Assembly (NCBI RefSeq): GCF_052055585.1
Contig: NZ_CP170485.1
Coordinates: 1,922,001 to 1,986,000 of the forward strand
Source of the DNA: Oceanicaulis sp052055585
Lineage (GTDB): Bacteria > Pseudomonadota > Alphaproteobacteria > Caulobacterales > Maricaulaceae
Reading direction: 5' to 3'
DNA length: 64,000 nt
Part shown: one piece after another, positions 35,066-43,816 of the stretch
Numbering within the stretch: position 1 is the stretch's first letter
Layout of the letters: every line of letters begins with the position of its first letter
Notes under the pieces: model-generated
What the model saw: the letters and a program-made list of their open reading frames with translations, nothing else
The model's database searches: none
Told to the model about the DNA's origin: nothing
Made by a program: the position numbers and the translations under genes

Positions 35066-36541
35066 TTATTCGTCCGTCTCTTCGGACGGCATTTCCAACG
35101 CGGTGTAGCGCTGACCGCTTTGCGACACCACGAACACCAGAAGCGCACGGCGGTTGCGCTCACGCGCATCCTCCACCGCCGCATCAAAATCAGACAAGGC
35201 GCTCAGATCACGACCACCCGCTTCCAGGATCATATCCCCCGGACGCAGACCTTTCTCAGCAGCTTCCGAGCCGGGACGCACGCCCTGAACCAGTAGGCCA
35301 CGGCCATCCTCGATCCCCAGCGCTTCACGCTCGGCCTCATCCGCCACGCTCAGCGCCAGACCGAACTGGGCGGCGGCGCCGGCGTCACGATCCGGGGTTT
35401 GAGCCGGGGCGGAATTGTCCGGGCGCTCGGTCAGCTCGACGCGAATGGTGCGCTCGCGCTCTTCACGCAGGATGCGGAATGCGACGCGCTCACCCGGCGC
35501 AAAGGCGCCGACGCGACGGGTCAGCTCACGCGGATCGTCCACCGGCTCGCCATTGATCTCAAGAATGATGTCGCCGTTCTCCAGACCCGCGGCCTGCGCC
35601 GGGGTGTCGTCGAGCACCTGGTTGATCAGAACGCCTTCAAGGTCTTCATCAAGACCCATGGCGTCCTTGAGATCATCGGTCAGGACAGCCGGGGCAATGC
35701 CCAGATAACCCCGTCGCACTTCGCCATTCTCGATCAGCTGATCGATGACGGTGGCGGCGAGATCGGAGGGGATGGCGAAGCCGATGCCCACATTGCCGCC
35801 CGTCGGGCTGATGATGGCGGAGTTCACGCCGATCACCTTGCCATCGAGATCAAACGCCGGACCGCCCGAATTGCCGCGGTTGATCGGCGCATCGATCTGC
35901 AGGAAGTCGGTATAGGCCTGAGCCGCGCCCATCTGGCGACCGGTCGCAGAAATGATGCCCGCCGTGGCGGTGCCGCCGAGACCGAACGGGTTGCCCACGG
36001 CCACGACCCAGTCGCCAACCCGGATGCTCAGATCGCGTTCCAGCTCCACATAGGCGAAGGGTTCGTCTTCTTCGGCGACGCGCAGCAGCGCCAGATCCGT
36101 CGCCACATCCGTGCCGACAATGGTCGCCTCAAGAGAACGCCCGTCAGTCAGCACGACACGGATGGTGTCGGCGCCGTCAATGACGTGATTGTTGGTGACC
36201 ACATAGCCGTCAGCGGAAATGAAGAAGCCCGAGCCCTGGGCGCGACGTTCGCGCGGCTGGTCCGGAATGCCGCCAAAACGCTCGAAGAACTCGCGGAATT
36301 GCGGCGGCAATTGCGACATGTCAGGCGCGTTCTGGCTCTCCACATGACCTTCCGCCTCGATGGAGACCACAGCCGGGCTGACCTGCTCGATCAGGCTGGC
36401 GAAGCTCATCGGAGCGCCATTGGGCGCCGCATAGGCATACGCGGACGGCGCCTCCTGCGCGCTAAAGGCGACAGTGGTCGCAGCCCCCAGGGTGAGAGCG
36501 GCGACGGCGGCGGACAGGATCAAACGTTGGGTCAGTTTCAT
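35066..36541 (-). CDS. degP: Periplasmic serine protease DegP/HtrA (Do family)
   Basis: Envelope quality-control protease/chaperone, 491 residues. A signal peptide (MKLTQRLILSAAVAALTLGA) precedes the trypsin-like domain with catalytic His in VVTNNHVIDGAD, Asp in DVATDLALLRV and Ser in NRGNSGGPAFDLDG. Two PDZ domains follow (GYLGIAPAVLTDDLKDAMGL and the C-terminal VRPGSEAAEKGLRPGDMILE). The ATG at 36541 is preferred to the in-frame TTG at 36550. It heads the leftward degP - regulator - kinase unit. Confidence 0.94.
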   Translation of the reverse strand: MKLTQRLILSAAVAALTLGAATTVAFSAQEAPSAYAYAAPNGAPMSFASLIEQVSPAVVSIEAEGHVESQNAPDMSQLPPQFREFFERFGGIPDQPRERRAQGSGFFISADGYVVTNNHVIDGADTIRVVLTDGRSLEATIVGTDVATDLALLRVAEEDEPFAYVELERDLSIRVGDWVVAVGNPFGLGGTATAGIISATGRQMGAAQAYTDFLQIDAPINRGNSGGPAFDLDGKVIGVNSAIISPTGGNVGIGFAIPSDLAATVIDQLIENGEVRRGYLGIAPAVLTDDLKDAMGLDEDLEGVLINQVLDDTPAQAAGLENGDIILEINGEPVDDPRELTRRVGAFAPGERVAFRILREERERTIRVELTERPDNSAPAQTPDRDAGAAAQFGLALSVADEAEREALGIEDGRGLLVQGVRPGSEAAEKGLRPGDMILEAGGRDLSALSDFDAAVEDARERNRRALLVFVVSQSGQRYTALEMPSEETDE

Positions 36542-36632
36542 GGCAGACAATCACAGTCCTTTACGCGTGTCAGAACCGGCGGACCGGTCCATGGGATGTA
36601 AATTTGATGGCAGGGTGCGGCTGACAGGAATA

Positions 36633-36658
36633 TTACGGACACCTTACGGTTTCGTAAT
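36633..36658. promoter_or_regulatory. Response-regulator-type direct repeat upstream of degP
   Basis: TTACGG at 36633-36638 is repeated at 36644-36649, an exact 11-bp period. CGTAAT at 36653-36658 mirrors the first ATTACG. Direct hexamers one helical turn apart are typical OmpR/CpxR-family binding sites. The element lies about 92 bp before the degP start. Confidence 0.5.
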
Positions 36659-36673
36659 TTTTAGAGTCTGGTC

Positions 36674-37879
36674 TCAGCGGCTCCCCTTATAGCGGCTCTC
36701 CACATGGGCGCCGCGCTCAAGCGTGCGGTGGACCGGGCACTTGTTGGCGATCTCGAGAAGCTTGAGCTGAAGGGCTTCATCCTCCAGACCCTCGACCTCG
36801 ATCTCGCGCTCAAACAGATCTGACGGGCCGTCCGCCTTCACCTTGCTATGGGTCACCCGTGTCGTGATGCGCCCCAGCTCGATTTGCTTGTGATTGGCGT
36901 ACATGCGCAGGGTCATGGTCGTGCAGGCGCCCAGCGCCGCAGACAACATGTCATAGGGAGCGGGACCGCCATTCAGACCGCCCACCTTCTCAGGCTCATC
37001 TACAATGAAGGCATGCTCGCCAGTCACAGCCCAGCTGTGAAACCCGCCAAGCCCAGTCTCCTGCACGATAGCCGTCTCGCCATTGTTCAGTTGCGGCGGC
37101 GGGCCGACCTTGGCGGGCGGCGCATACCGGCTTGCCCAGGCCGCGATGGCGTCAGCAGCGTAATGACTGTCCGCTTCCCGGCTCAGAAGGTGATCCGCAT
37201 TGTCCAGGCTCAGAAAGCTTTTGGGATGACGGGCGGCTACAAACAGGCGCGTGGCGTTCTCGATGCCGACGGTTTCATCAATCGGGGAGTGCGCGATCAG
37301 AAGCGCCGCCTTCATGTGGCGCACCACATCTTCAAGCTTGTGATCCTCGATATCGTCGAGGAATTGCTTCTTGATCGTGAAGACGCGCCCGGCAAGCGAC
37401 ACCCTGGCGGAGCCGTTGGCCTCGATCGCTTCCACCTCATCCTGACTGAAATGATGGCGCACATGCTCGGCGTCAGCAGGCGCATTGAGCGTGGCCACCG
37501 CTTTGACTTCGGGGATGGAGGGCGCCGCGGCGATAACCGCCGCCCCGCCCAGGGAATGGCCAACCAGAAGACTGGGCGCCGCCTGCGTCTCGCGCAGAAA
37601 GTCCGCCGCCTTGATCAGGTCTTCCACATTGGAGCTGAAATTGGTGTTGGCGAAATCACCTTCGGACTGGCCCAGCCCGGTGAAATCAAAGCGCAGCACG
37701 CCATAGCCATGGGTGGTCAGGCGTCGGGACACCCGCTGGGCCGCGTGCACATCCTTGGAACAGGAAAAACAGTGCGCAAACAGGGCCCAGGCCCGGATCG
37801 GCCCGTTCGGGCGATCCAGTCGCGCCGCCAGCGTATCGCCTGCGGCGCCTTCAAAGGTCACTTTTTCTGATTGAGCCAT
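36674..37879 (-). CDS. Fused alpha/beta-hydrolase and OsmC-family protein
   Basis: A 401-residue two-domain protein. The N-terminal ~255 residues are an alpha/beta hydrolase: oxyanion region FAHCFSCSKD, GLGQSEGD, nucleophile elbow LLVGHSLGGAAV, and the late acid and His around SPIDETVGI and DNADHLL. The C-terminal ~140 residues are OsmC-like, with the two redox cysteines in GACTTMTLRMY and NKCPVHRTL, suggesting organic-hydroperoxide reduction. The fusion is common in Proteobacteria. Residue FSCSKD is a family feature of unknown role. It lies between ccmH and degP, on the same strand. Confidence 0.92.
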   Translation of the reverse strand: MAQSEKVTFEGAAGDTLAARLDRPNGPIRAWALFAHCFSCSKDVHAAQRVSRRLTTHGYGVLRFDFTGLGQSEGDFANTNFSSNVEDLIKAADFLRETQAAPSLLVGHSLGGAAVIAAAPSIPEVKAVATLNAPADAEHVRHHFSQDEVEAIEANGSARVSLAGRVFTIKKQFLDDIEDHKLEDVVRHMKAALLIAHSPIDETVGIENATRLFVAARHPKSFLSLDNADHLLSREADSHYAADAIAAWASRYAPPAKVGPPPQLNNGETAIVQETGLGGFHSWAVTGEHAFIVDEPEKVGGLNGGPAPYDMLSAALGACTTMTLRMYANHKQIELGRITTRVTHSKVKADGPSDLFEREIEVEGLEDEALQLKLLEIANKCPVHRTLERGAHVESRYKGSR

Positions 37880-37950
37880 CCCAGCCTCTCATCACCTGTC
37901 TGAGAGGATGAGGTGGCGTCTTTGTGTTCAGGCTTCAAGACAAGCTCTGC

Positions 37951-38328
37951 TCACGGTTTCGTGGGACGTTTGCGCATGGAATTGGCCAGGAGGCCGCCAC
38001 CCATCACAAGCAACAGCACCGGCGCCACCCATAGCAGGATCGTATTGGCGTCCAGCGGCGGGCGCATCAGCACCGCATAGCCGAAACGCTGCACCAGCGC
38101 TTCGCGCACCGCATCGTCATCCGCGCCTAGAGCGACCTGCTCACGCACGAACCGGCGCATGTCCTGCGCCTGGGCTGCGTTGGAATCCAGGATCGACTCC
38201 CCCGAGCACACCATGCACCGCACTTCGCGCATCAGGGCCTGCGCACGCGCTTCCTCATCAGAAGGAAGCGCGCCTGACGGAACAGACTGGGCCGCCAACG
38301 CCAGAGCCAGGATCAGGGCTTTCATCAC
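37951..38328 (-). CDS. ccmH: Cytochrome c maturation protein CcmH (CycL)
   Basis: Thiol-disulfide component of the heme lyase complex. It is 125 residues with a signal peptide (MKALILALALAAQSVPSGA), the redox motif RCMVCSGESILDSNA at residue ~37 and a C-terminal membrane anchor NTILLWVAPVLLLVMGGGLL. The motif differs mildly from the usual LRCxVCQNQSI form. Last gene of ccmIEFH, overlapping ccmF by 4 bp. Confidence 0.92.
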   Translation of the reverse strand: MMKALILALALAAQSVPSGALPSDEEARAQALMREVRCMVCSGESILDSNAAQAQDMRRFVREQVALGADDDAVREALVQRFGYAVLMRPPLDANTILLWVAPVLLLVMGGGLLANSMRKRPTKP

Positions 38329-40286
38329 ACCGCCTCCGCAGGTTTGGCAGTCGCATCCCGCCGGACGATGGGCGCATAGGCGCGCAGCCGTCCTGTCAGC
38401 GACAGACCGCCGCCCAGAACGATCATGATCGCGCCAAGGCTCAGCGCCCAGATCAGCGGGTGGAACGCTACTCGTGTTTCAAACGCCGTCGAGCTGTCCG
38501 GACGCAAGCGCGCTTCGCCGACCGAGATATACAGATCACCGGCGATAGAGGATTTCAGCGCCACTTCGCGGGTGGTCTGGTTGGCGCCGGCATAGAAGCG
38601 ACGCTCCGGAGACATGACGCCCCCCTCGCCGCCATCCACAAGGATACGCGCCCGGTCAGCCATATAGTTCGGCCCGTCAGCCCGGCGCACGCCATCCAGC
38701 GTCAGCTCGCGACCTGCGATACTCACGCTTTCGCCCGGCGCCAGCGCCAGATTCTGATCTGGCGGGCGGGAGGCGTCCGCCGCAGCCCCCAGCGCGATAA
38801 AGCCGACGCCCGCATGGGCGAGCACCCGGCCAATGACCAGCAGCTTCTGGCCGCGCGCCATGGCGACCGGCAGGAATTGGCCCAGATCCATCACCGCGCC
38901 CGAAATCGCCCAGACGCCAATGGCGCCGCCGACAACCGCCAGCGGGCTGGCGCCGGCGAACAGCAGGGCGATGATCACCGCCGCTACCGGGATCAGCATC
39001 AACGCCGCGCGCATTTGCGAGACCGCGTTCTTCAATCCGCCATTAGCCCAGGGCAGAAAAGGCGCGATGGGCATCAGAAGCGCCGCGCCCAACAAGAGCA
39101 GCGTGGCCGAAGAGTTGAAATACGGCGCGCCAACCGAAATCGTCGCCCCACCCATCATCTCAAGCAGCATGGGATAGAGCGTGCCGATCAGCACGACGCC
39201 CGAGGTTGCGGCCAGCAGCAGGTTATTGGCGCCGATCAGCGCCTCTTTGGACGTGGGTTCAAACCCGTCGCCCTCGCCCAGCGAGCCGGCGCGCAACGCA
39301 AACAGCAGGAACCCCGCCACCGAGGACACGCCCAGCATGCCCAGAATCCAGATGCCGCGTTCAGGATCAAGCGCGAAGGCGTGCACCGAGGTGATGACGC
39401 CCGACCGCACCAGGAAGGCGCCCAGAATGGAGAGGATATAGGCCAGAAGCGCCAGAAAGACGGTCCAGCCTGGAAAGGCGCCGCGCTTTTCAGTGGCGAT
39501 GGAGGAGTGGATCAGAGCCGCGCCCAGAAGCCAGGGCATGAAGCTGGCGTTCTCAACCGGGTCCCAGAACCACCAGCCGCCCCAACCCAGCTCGTAATAG
39601 GCCCAGAAGGCCCCCAGCGCGATGCCCGCCGTCAACGCCGTCCAGGCGCCCAGCGCCCAGGGGCGGATCGCCGCCGCGAGCACACGGCCCGGCGTTTTCT
39701 GCATCAGGCCCGCCGCCGCAATCGCAAAGGCCGTCGACAGCCCCACATAGCCCACATAGAGCATGGGCGGATGGATCACGAGGAGCGGGTCTTGCAGGAT
39801 CGGATTGAGCTCGGCGCCTTGCAATGGGACCGGAGACAAGCGCTCGAACGGATTGGACGCGAAGGCGAGAAAGCCGAAGAACAACGTCTGCAACAGGCCC
39901 TGAAAGCTCACGGCGCGGGACCGCAAACCCTCATCCGTCGGGCCAAAGCGCGCCAGGCCATAACCGAACACCGCCAGCAGCAGACACCACAGCAGCATCG
40001 AGCCTTCATGCCCGCCCCAGCTGGCGGCGATCTTGTAGGCCAGCGGTTTGTCGACCGATGAGTTCGCCGCCACATAAGCGATGGAAAAGTCAGACCGCAG
40101 GAAGCTCGCGATCAGCAAGATCATGGCGACGCCCGCCGCAAGCATCGCGATCTCAGAGGCCGCCTTGCCCGCATTCACATACGCGCTGCGCCCCGCCCCC
40201 CCGGCGCCCCGCCAGGCGACGAAGATCTGCACAAGGCTCGCCAGCAGGGCCAGCGCGATCAGATAGCGTCCGAGCTCGGCGATCAT
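38325..40286 (-). CDS. ccmF: Heme lyase CcmF (CycK)
   Basis: Large polytopic inner-membrane protein that ligates heme to apocytochrome c. The 653 residues include ~14 helices. The tryptophan-rich WWD signature GWGGWWFWDPVENASFMPWL is near residue 230, with WGGHEGSMLLW near residue 90. It overlaps ccmE upstream and ccmH downstream by ATGA junctions, a tightly coupled operon. Confidence 0.96.
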   Translation of the reverse strand: MIAELGRYLIALALLASLVQIFVAWRGAGGAGRSAYVNAGKAASEIAMLAAGVAMILLIASFLRSDFSIAYVAANSSVDKPLAYKIAASWGGHEGSMLLWCLLLAVFGYGLARFGPTDEGLRSRAVSFQGLLQTLFFGFLAFASNPFERLSPVPLQGAELNPILQDPLLVIHPPMLYVGYVGLSTAFAIAAAGLMQKTPGRVLAAAIRPWALGAWTALTAGIALGAFWAYYELGWGGWWFWDPVENASFMPWLLGAALIHSSIATEKRGAFPGWTVFLALLAYILSILGAFLVRSGVITSVHAFALDPERGIWILGMLGVSSVAGFLLFALRAGSLGEGDGFEPTSKEALIGANNLLLAATSGVVLIGTLYPMLLEMMGGATISVGAPYFNSSATLLLLGAALLMPIAPFLPWANGGLKNAVSQMRAALMLIPVAAVIIALLFAGASPLAVVGGAIGVWAISGAVMDLGQFLPVAMARGQKLLVIGRVLAHAGVGFIALGAAADASRPPDQNLALAPGESVSIAGRELTLDGVRRADGPNYMADRARILVDGGEGGVMSPERRFYAGANQTTREVALKSSIAGDLYISVGEARLRPDSSTAFETRVAFHPLIWALSLGAIMIVLGGGLSLTGRLRAYAPIVRRDATAKPAEAV

Positions 40287-40783
40287 GAAGGCTGCTCCGT
40301 TTCAGCGGGGCGATAGCCATTCGGGCCGCCATAGCCCTCATGGTCGCCTTCCTCTTCATGCCACATTCCCGATTCGCGCAGTGCAGCGGCGACTTCAGGC
40401 GGCATGTAGTTCTCATCGTGCTTGGCGAGCACGGTGTCGGCGGTGAAACGGCCTTCGGGATCAAACACGCCCTCGGCCACAATGCCCTGCCCTTCGCGGA
40501 ACAGGTCCGGCAGCGAGCCGTCATAGCTGATGCGGATTTCCCCGCCGCCATCGGTGATGATGAAATTGGCGCCGCCGCGCGACGGACGCTCCACAGAACC
40601 GTCCAGAACCAGTCCGCCCACGCGCACGCGCTGACCGGGCTGGGGCGGGTTCTCGGCCACCATGGCGGGCGAATAGAAGAACACCATGGCGTCACGCATG
40701 GCCGTCATGGCTAGACCGGCGGCCCCGACCAGAACCACGCCTGCCGCGAGGGTGATCCAAAGACGTCGCTGGGCTTTTCTCAT
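40283..40783 (-). CDS. ccmE: Heme chaperone CcmE (CycJ)
   Basis: Membrane-anchored periplasmic OB-fold protein that carries heme covalently. It is 166 residues, with an N-terminal helix (LWITLAAGVVLVGAAGLAM), the beta barrel (VRVGGLVLDGSVERPSRGG...FIITDGGGEIRISY) and the heme-binding His in VLAKHDENYMPPEV at residue ~127. Confidence 0.96.
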   Translation of the reverse strand: MRKAQRRLWITLAAGVVLVGAAGLAMTAMRDAMVFFYSPAMVAENPPQPGQRVRVGGLVLDGSVERPSRGGANFIITDGGGEIRISYDGSLPDLFREGQGIVAEGVFDPEGRFTADTVLAKHDENYMPPEVAAALRESGMWHEEEGDHEGYGGPNGYRPAETEQPS

Positions 40784-41736
40784 TGTTCGCTCTCCTCAAC
40801 CGCAAAGGCGGTCCGCATGGCCGAAATCAGGGCCAGGGCGCCGGCATCGCCTTCAAACCGCGCGCTCGCCTGCTCCAGTGCCTCAAGGCCGGCTTCGGCC
40901 TGCCCTTGCGTCCAGCGCGCCCGCGCCAGCGTCAGCCAGCCGGACAGATCGTCCGGATCCTCTTCAAGCCGGGTTTCAAGCCGACTCACCATCATCTCCG
41001 CCAGGTCTGCAGGATCAACACCCGCAGCGATGGCGTCGGCGAACGGGGCCGCGCCGGACGAACCCGGTCCGCCCTGCGGTCGCGACAGAAGGTCCGCCGC
41101 ACGCGCCGCAATCGCTGCGCGGAACGGGTCCCCGTCATCCAGACGCGCAATGATGTCAGACCAGACTGCAGCCGCTTCATTGCGTTCGCCGCGCGCATAA
41201 TAGGCTGCGCCCAGGAAGAAGGCGGGTTCAGGCAAGGTCGGATCCAGCTGGTTTGCCGCCTCAAAGGCGCGCTCGGCTTCGGGGGTGACCTGACCGTCAT
41301 TGAGCACCACAAGCGCCTGCCCGAGATCGGAGAGAATGCGCGGATCCTCTTCGATCTGAAGCGCGCGCGTAAACAGGGTGACCGCTTCCAGCTCCCGTTC
41401 GCTGCGCGACAGGAAACGGCCCAACAGCGTCAACGCCTGAAGGTCTTCGGGATTCTCGCGCAGGATGGCGCGCAAGCGGGCTTCCTGCTCGTCCGGGGAC
41501 AATTGTTCAGGATCGGTCTCCGCCAGACGCTGGGCGACGGAGGCATAGGGGGCGCCTGGTTCTTCCGGTTCGCCGTTGACGAAATAAAAGCCCAACGCCC
41601 CCAGCAGGACGACCGGAACAATCACAAGCGCCATGATGCGCCCCGATCCCGTCTCGGTCCCGTTGAGGAAAGGACTGGCCAGACGCCAGGCGGCGACGGC
41701 GCCGATGATCGCCGTGATCAGGATAAAGAGGATCAT
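40780..41736 (-). CDS. ccmI: Cytochrome c maturation protein CcmI (CycH)
   Basis: Apocytochrome-binding TPR protein of the heme lyase complex. It has 318 residues: two N-terminal membrane helices (MILFILITAIIGAVAAWRLA and IMALVIVPVVLLGALGFYFV) and TPR-like repeats (LTLLGRFLSRSERELEAVTL; AFFLGAAYYARGERNEAAAV). The frame extends to 41811, but the ATG at 41736 gives the family N-terminus and overlaps the upstream methyltransferase stop by 4 bp. The rest of the ccm set (ccmABCDG) is not in the window. Confidence 0.9.
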   Translation of the reverse strand: MILFILITAIIGAVAAWRLASPFLNGTETGSGRIMALVIVPVVLLGALGFYFVNGEPEEPGAPYASVAQRLAETDPEQLSPDEQEARLRAILRENPEDLQALTLLGRFLSRSERELEAVTLFTRALQIEEDPRILSDLGQALVVLNDGQVTPEAERAFEAANQLDPTLPEPAFFLGAAYYARGERNEAAAVWSDIIARLDDGDPFRAAIAARAADLLSRPQGGPGSSGAAPFADAIAAGVDPADLAEMMVSRLETRLEEDPDDLSGWLTLARARWTQGQAEAGLEALEQASARFEGDAGALALISAMRTAFAVEESEQ

Positions 41737-42383
41737 GCCGCGCTCCGATGGAAGGTCAGCATCAGATTGTTGGACGGCATGACCAGCCGTTCCGTCCGCG
41801 CAAAGCCGCAACGGGCCGCAAGCGCATCCACGGCCTCGATCGAGCGCACGCCCCAGCTTGGATCGCGCTGTTTAAGACTGGCGTCAAAATCGAGATTGGA
41901 CGCCGCGGTCTCCGCCCCTTCCAGAAACGGGCCGTACAGATACAGGCCCCCCTTCGGTGCGAGAAGCTGTGATGCGCCTTCAAACAGGCCTTCCGCCGCC
42001 TCCCAGGGAGCAATGTGGATCATGTTGGCGCAGTAAAGCGCGTCCACAGCCTCAAGGTTTTCCCACCAGCCCTTCGCGCAGACATCCAAATCCAGCGACG
42101 GGCGGATCCGGCCCTCGGCGTCCTCAGCCCAGGCGTTCTGGCTGGCGCGCGAGCGGGGATCGGGATCGCTGGGCGTCCAGCTCAGATCCGGACGCGCACC
42201 GACAACGGCCAGAGCGTGTTCGCCGGTTCCGCTGGCGATCTCCAGAACCCGGGCGCCCTCAGGCAAGCGGTCCTTCAGCGCCAGGGTGATCGGTTCGCGA
42301 TTGCGCGCTGCGCTTGGCGAGCTCATACGCACGCCGTGCTCGGCGCGGTCTTCCAGTGCAATGGGAGAAGTCTTCTCGGTCAT
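41733..42383 (-). CDS. DUF938 SAM-dependent methyltransferase-like protein
   Basis: A 216-residue Rossmann methyltransferase of the DUF938 family. It shows SPSAARNREPI, motif I VLEIASGTGEHAL near residue 46, WTPSDPDPRSRAS, and the family segments LYCANMIHIAPWEAAEGLF and LYLYGPFL. The substrate is unknown. It directly precedes and overlaps ccmI, which suggests co-transcription but not necessarily a role in cytochrome assembly. Confidence 0.85.
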   Translation of the reverse strand: MTEKTSPIALEDRAEHGVRMSSPSAARNREPITLALKDRLPEGARVLEIASGTGEHALAVVGARPDLSWTPSDPDPRSRASQNAWAEDAEGRIRPSLDLDVCAKGWWENLEAVDALYCANMIHIAPWEAAEGLFEGASQLLAPKGGLYLYGPFLEGAETAASNLDFDASLKQRDPSWGVRSIEAVDALAARCGFARTERLVMPSNNLMLTFHRSAA

Positions 42384-42425
42384 ACGGGGGTAGATAGACT
42401 GTCCCCCGCCCGCTTTGAAGGCGAA

Positions 42426-43763
42426 TTAGGCCGCTTGAACTGCGGCGGCTCGGCGCAGGAGCACCGCACCGGCCTCCCGCATGCCCAGCACATCAAGGAA
42501 ACGGGTCACCTCGCGCAGGCGAACACGATCGGCTTCCTCGTCATCAGAAACATTGCGGCGCAAGCGCGCGAGAATATCCTCGCCCAGCTTCTCGGCGGTT
42601 TCCCGAAAGTCTTCCAGAAGATGGGCATGGGCGTTGCCGACAGCGGCGCGGGCCGCATCATCCTTGATCTGATAGAGAAATCCGCAGACCGCTTCGGCCT
42701 CATCAAAGACCGGATCGCCAGGATGGGGAATATCACGCGTGCGGCGTCTTGGCCCTGTCTCGGGCAAGGCATGCTCGAACATCCGCCGCGCCTCTTCATG
42801 GATCAGCTCCATCTGCTGGCTGGCGGCGTTGCGCAGCTCGAACAGACGCTTGCCCCAAGCGCCATCCTTGCGAATGCCGATCTCCCGGGTCATGCCCACG
42901 GTGACCGCGGCGAACTGGGTCACCGCCTGCACACAGCGCGCCACCTGATCGGGCGTTTTGGGGGTGAGCTTGAAGCCCTTGAGATAGAATTCGGCGTCGC
43001 TCAGCAGCGCTTCACCCACGCTGGACATATCCGTATGGGTCAGCAGGAAATCATCGTCACGCCGGGCGATACGCTCGAACACGCGTAGCATGCGCCAGGG
43101 TTTCTGGACCCGCGCCATGGTCATCAGGAGCACCCAGACACCGGATTCAGGCTGTTCCTCGATGGCCTGCTCATACCGGTCGCGCAGCTCAGCGCAGACC
43201 TCATCATCCATCTTCTCGATCTCTTCCGGCAAGCCATCGAGTGCTTCGCGCAAGGCCGGCACACTCATCAGCAGACCGGCGACAGAGCGCACTTCATCAA
43301 AGTCCTTTACGCCCAGCTGATGGCGAAGGCGTTTGTTTTCTTTGGGCTCTTCCTTGAGCGAATCCACAGTCTCGACAATCAGCTGCGCCACCCTCACACG
43401 CGCCTCGTCCAGGCTCTCGTTATCAAAGTTATCTGAGAATGTGGACGCGGCATCCATCGCAGCCGCAGCTGCGTCAGGGTCCAGGTCCGAGCGGATCCAG
43501 CTCCACAGTGGGACCAGAAGCGCCTCGGGAATCAAGGCGCGTGACGGCTCGATCACGGTCCGGTCGCCTATGGCGTCTTTCAAGGGAAGGAAGAACTGCC
43601 GGCAGGCCGCACCATCCGCGCCATAGCGACAGAATTCCAGCATGCGCGCCATGCCGGGATCAATTTCGGCTGCCAGATCGACAAGACTATCCACCCGCTC
43701 ACCCGACATGTGAGCCAGCAGCATGGACAGTTTTTCGACTTTCTCCGCGGAGAGCGGCCCCAT
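42426..43763 (-). CDS. Conserved hypothetical helical protein
   Basis: A 445-residue soluble, mostly helical protein without recognised domains, signal peptide or membrane helix. It starts MGPLSAEKVEKLSMLLAHM. Features include CRYGADGAACRQFFLP, an acidic Asp/Ala-rich stretch (SDLDPDAAAAAMDAASTFSD), and a helical C-terminus ending VLLRRAAAVQAA. The frame is open to 43844, but that extension runs into the upstream kinase gene and lacks a convincing start. It is co-directional with the PhoQ-like kinase 53 bp upstream. The function is unknown to me. Confidence 0.65.
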   Translation of the reverse strand: MGPLSAEKVEKLSMLLAHMSGERVDSLVDLAAEIDPGMARMLEFCRYGADGAACRQFFLPLKDAIGDRTVIEPSRALIPEALLVPLWSWIRSDLDPDAAAAAMDAASTFSDNFDNESLDEARVRVAQLIVETVDSLKEEPKENKRLRHQLGVKDFDEVRSVAGLLMSVPALREALDGLPEEIEKMDDEVCAELRDRYEQAIEEQPESGVWVLLMTMARVQKPWRMLRVFERIARRDDDFLLTHTDMSSVGEALLSDAEFYLKGFKLTPKTPDQVARCVQAVTQFAAVTVGMTREIGIRKDGAWGKRLFELRNAASQQMELIHEEARRMFEHALPETGPRRRTRDIPHPGDPVFDEAEAVCGFLYQIKDDAARAAVGNAHAHLLEDFRETAEKLGEDILARLRRNVSDDEEADRVRLREVTRFLDVLGMREAGAVLLRRAAAVQAA

Positions 43764-43816
43764 GGGATCACCAAGACAAGCACGTTGAGTATGAAGATAA
43801 CTGAACGCGGTTAATG

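Noticed and set aside
37908..40061. 717-codon open frame on the plus strand
   Set aside because: It lies antisense to ccmF and ccmH, whose products are clear family members. Its Arg/Gln/His-rich translation is the usual high-GC shadow.
40783..42036. 417-codon plus-strand frame
   Set aside because: Antisense to ccmI and the DUF938 gene; no ribosome binding site and no recognisable domain.
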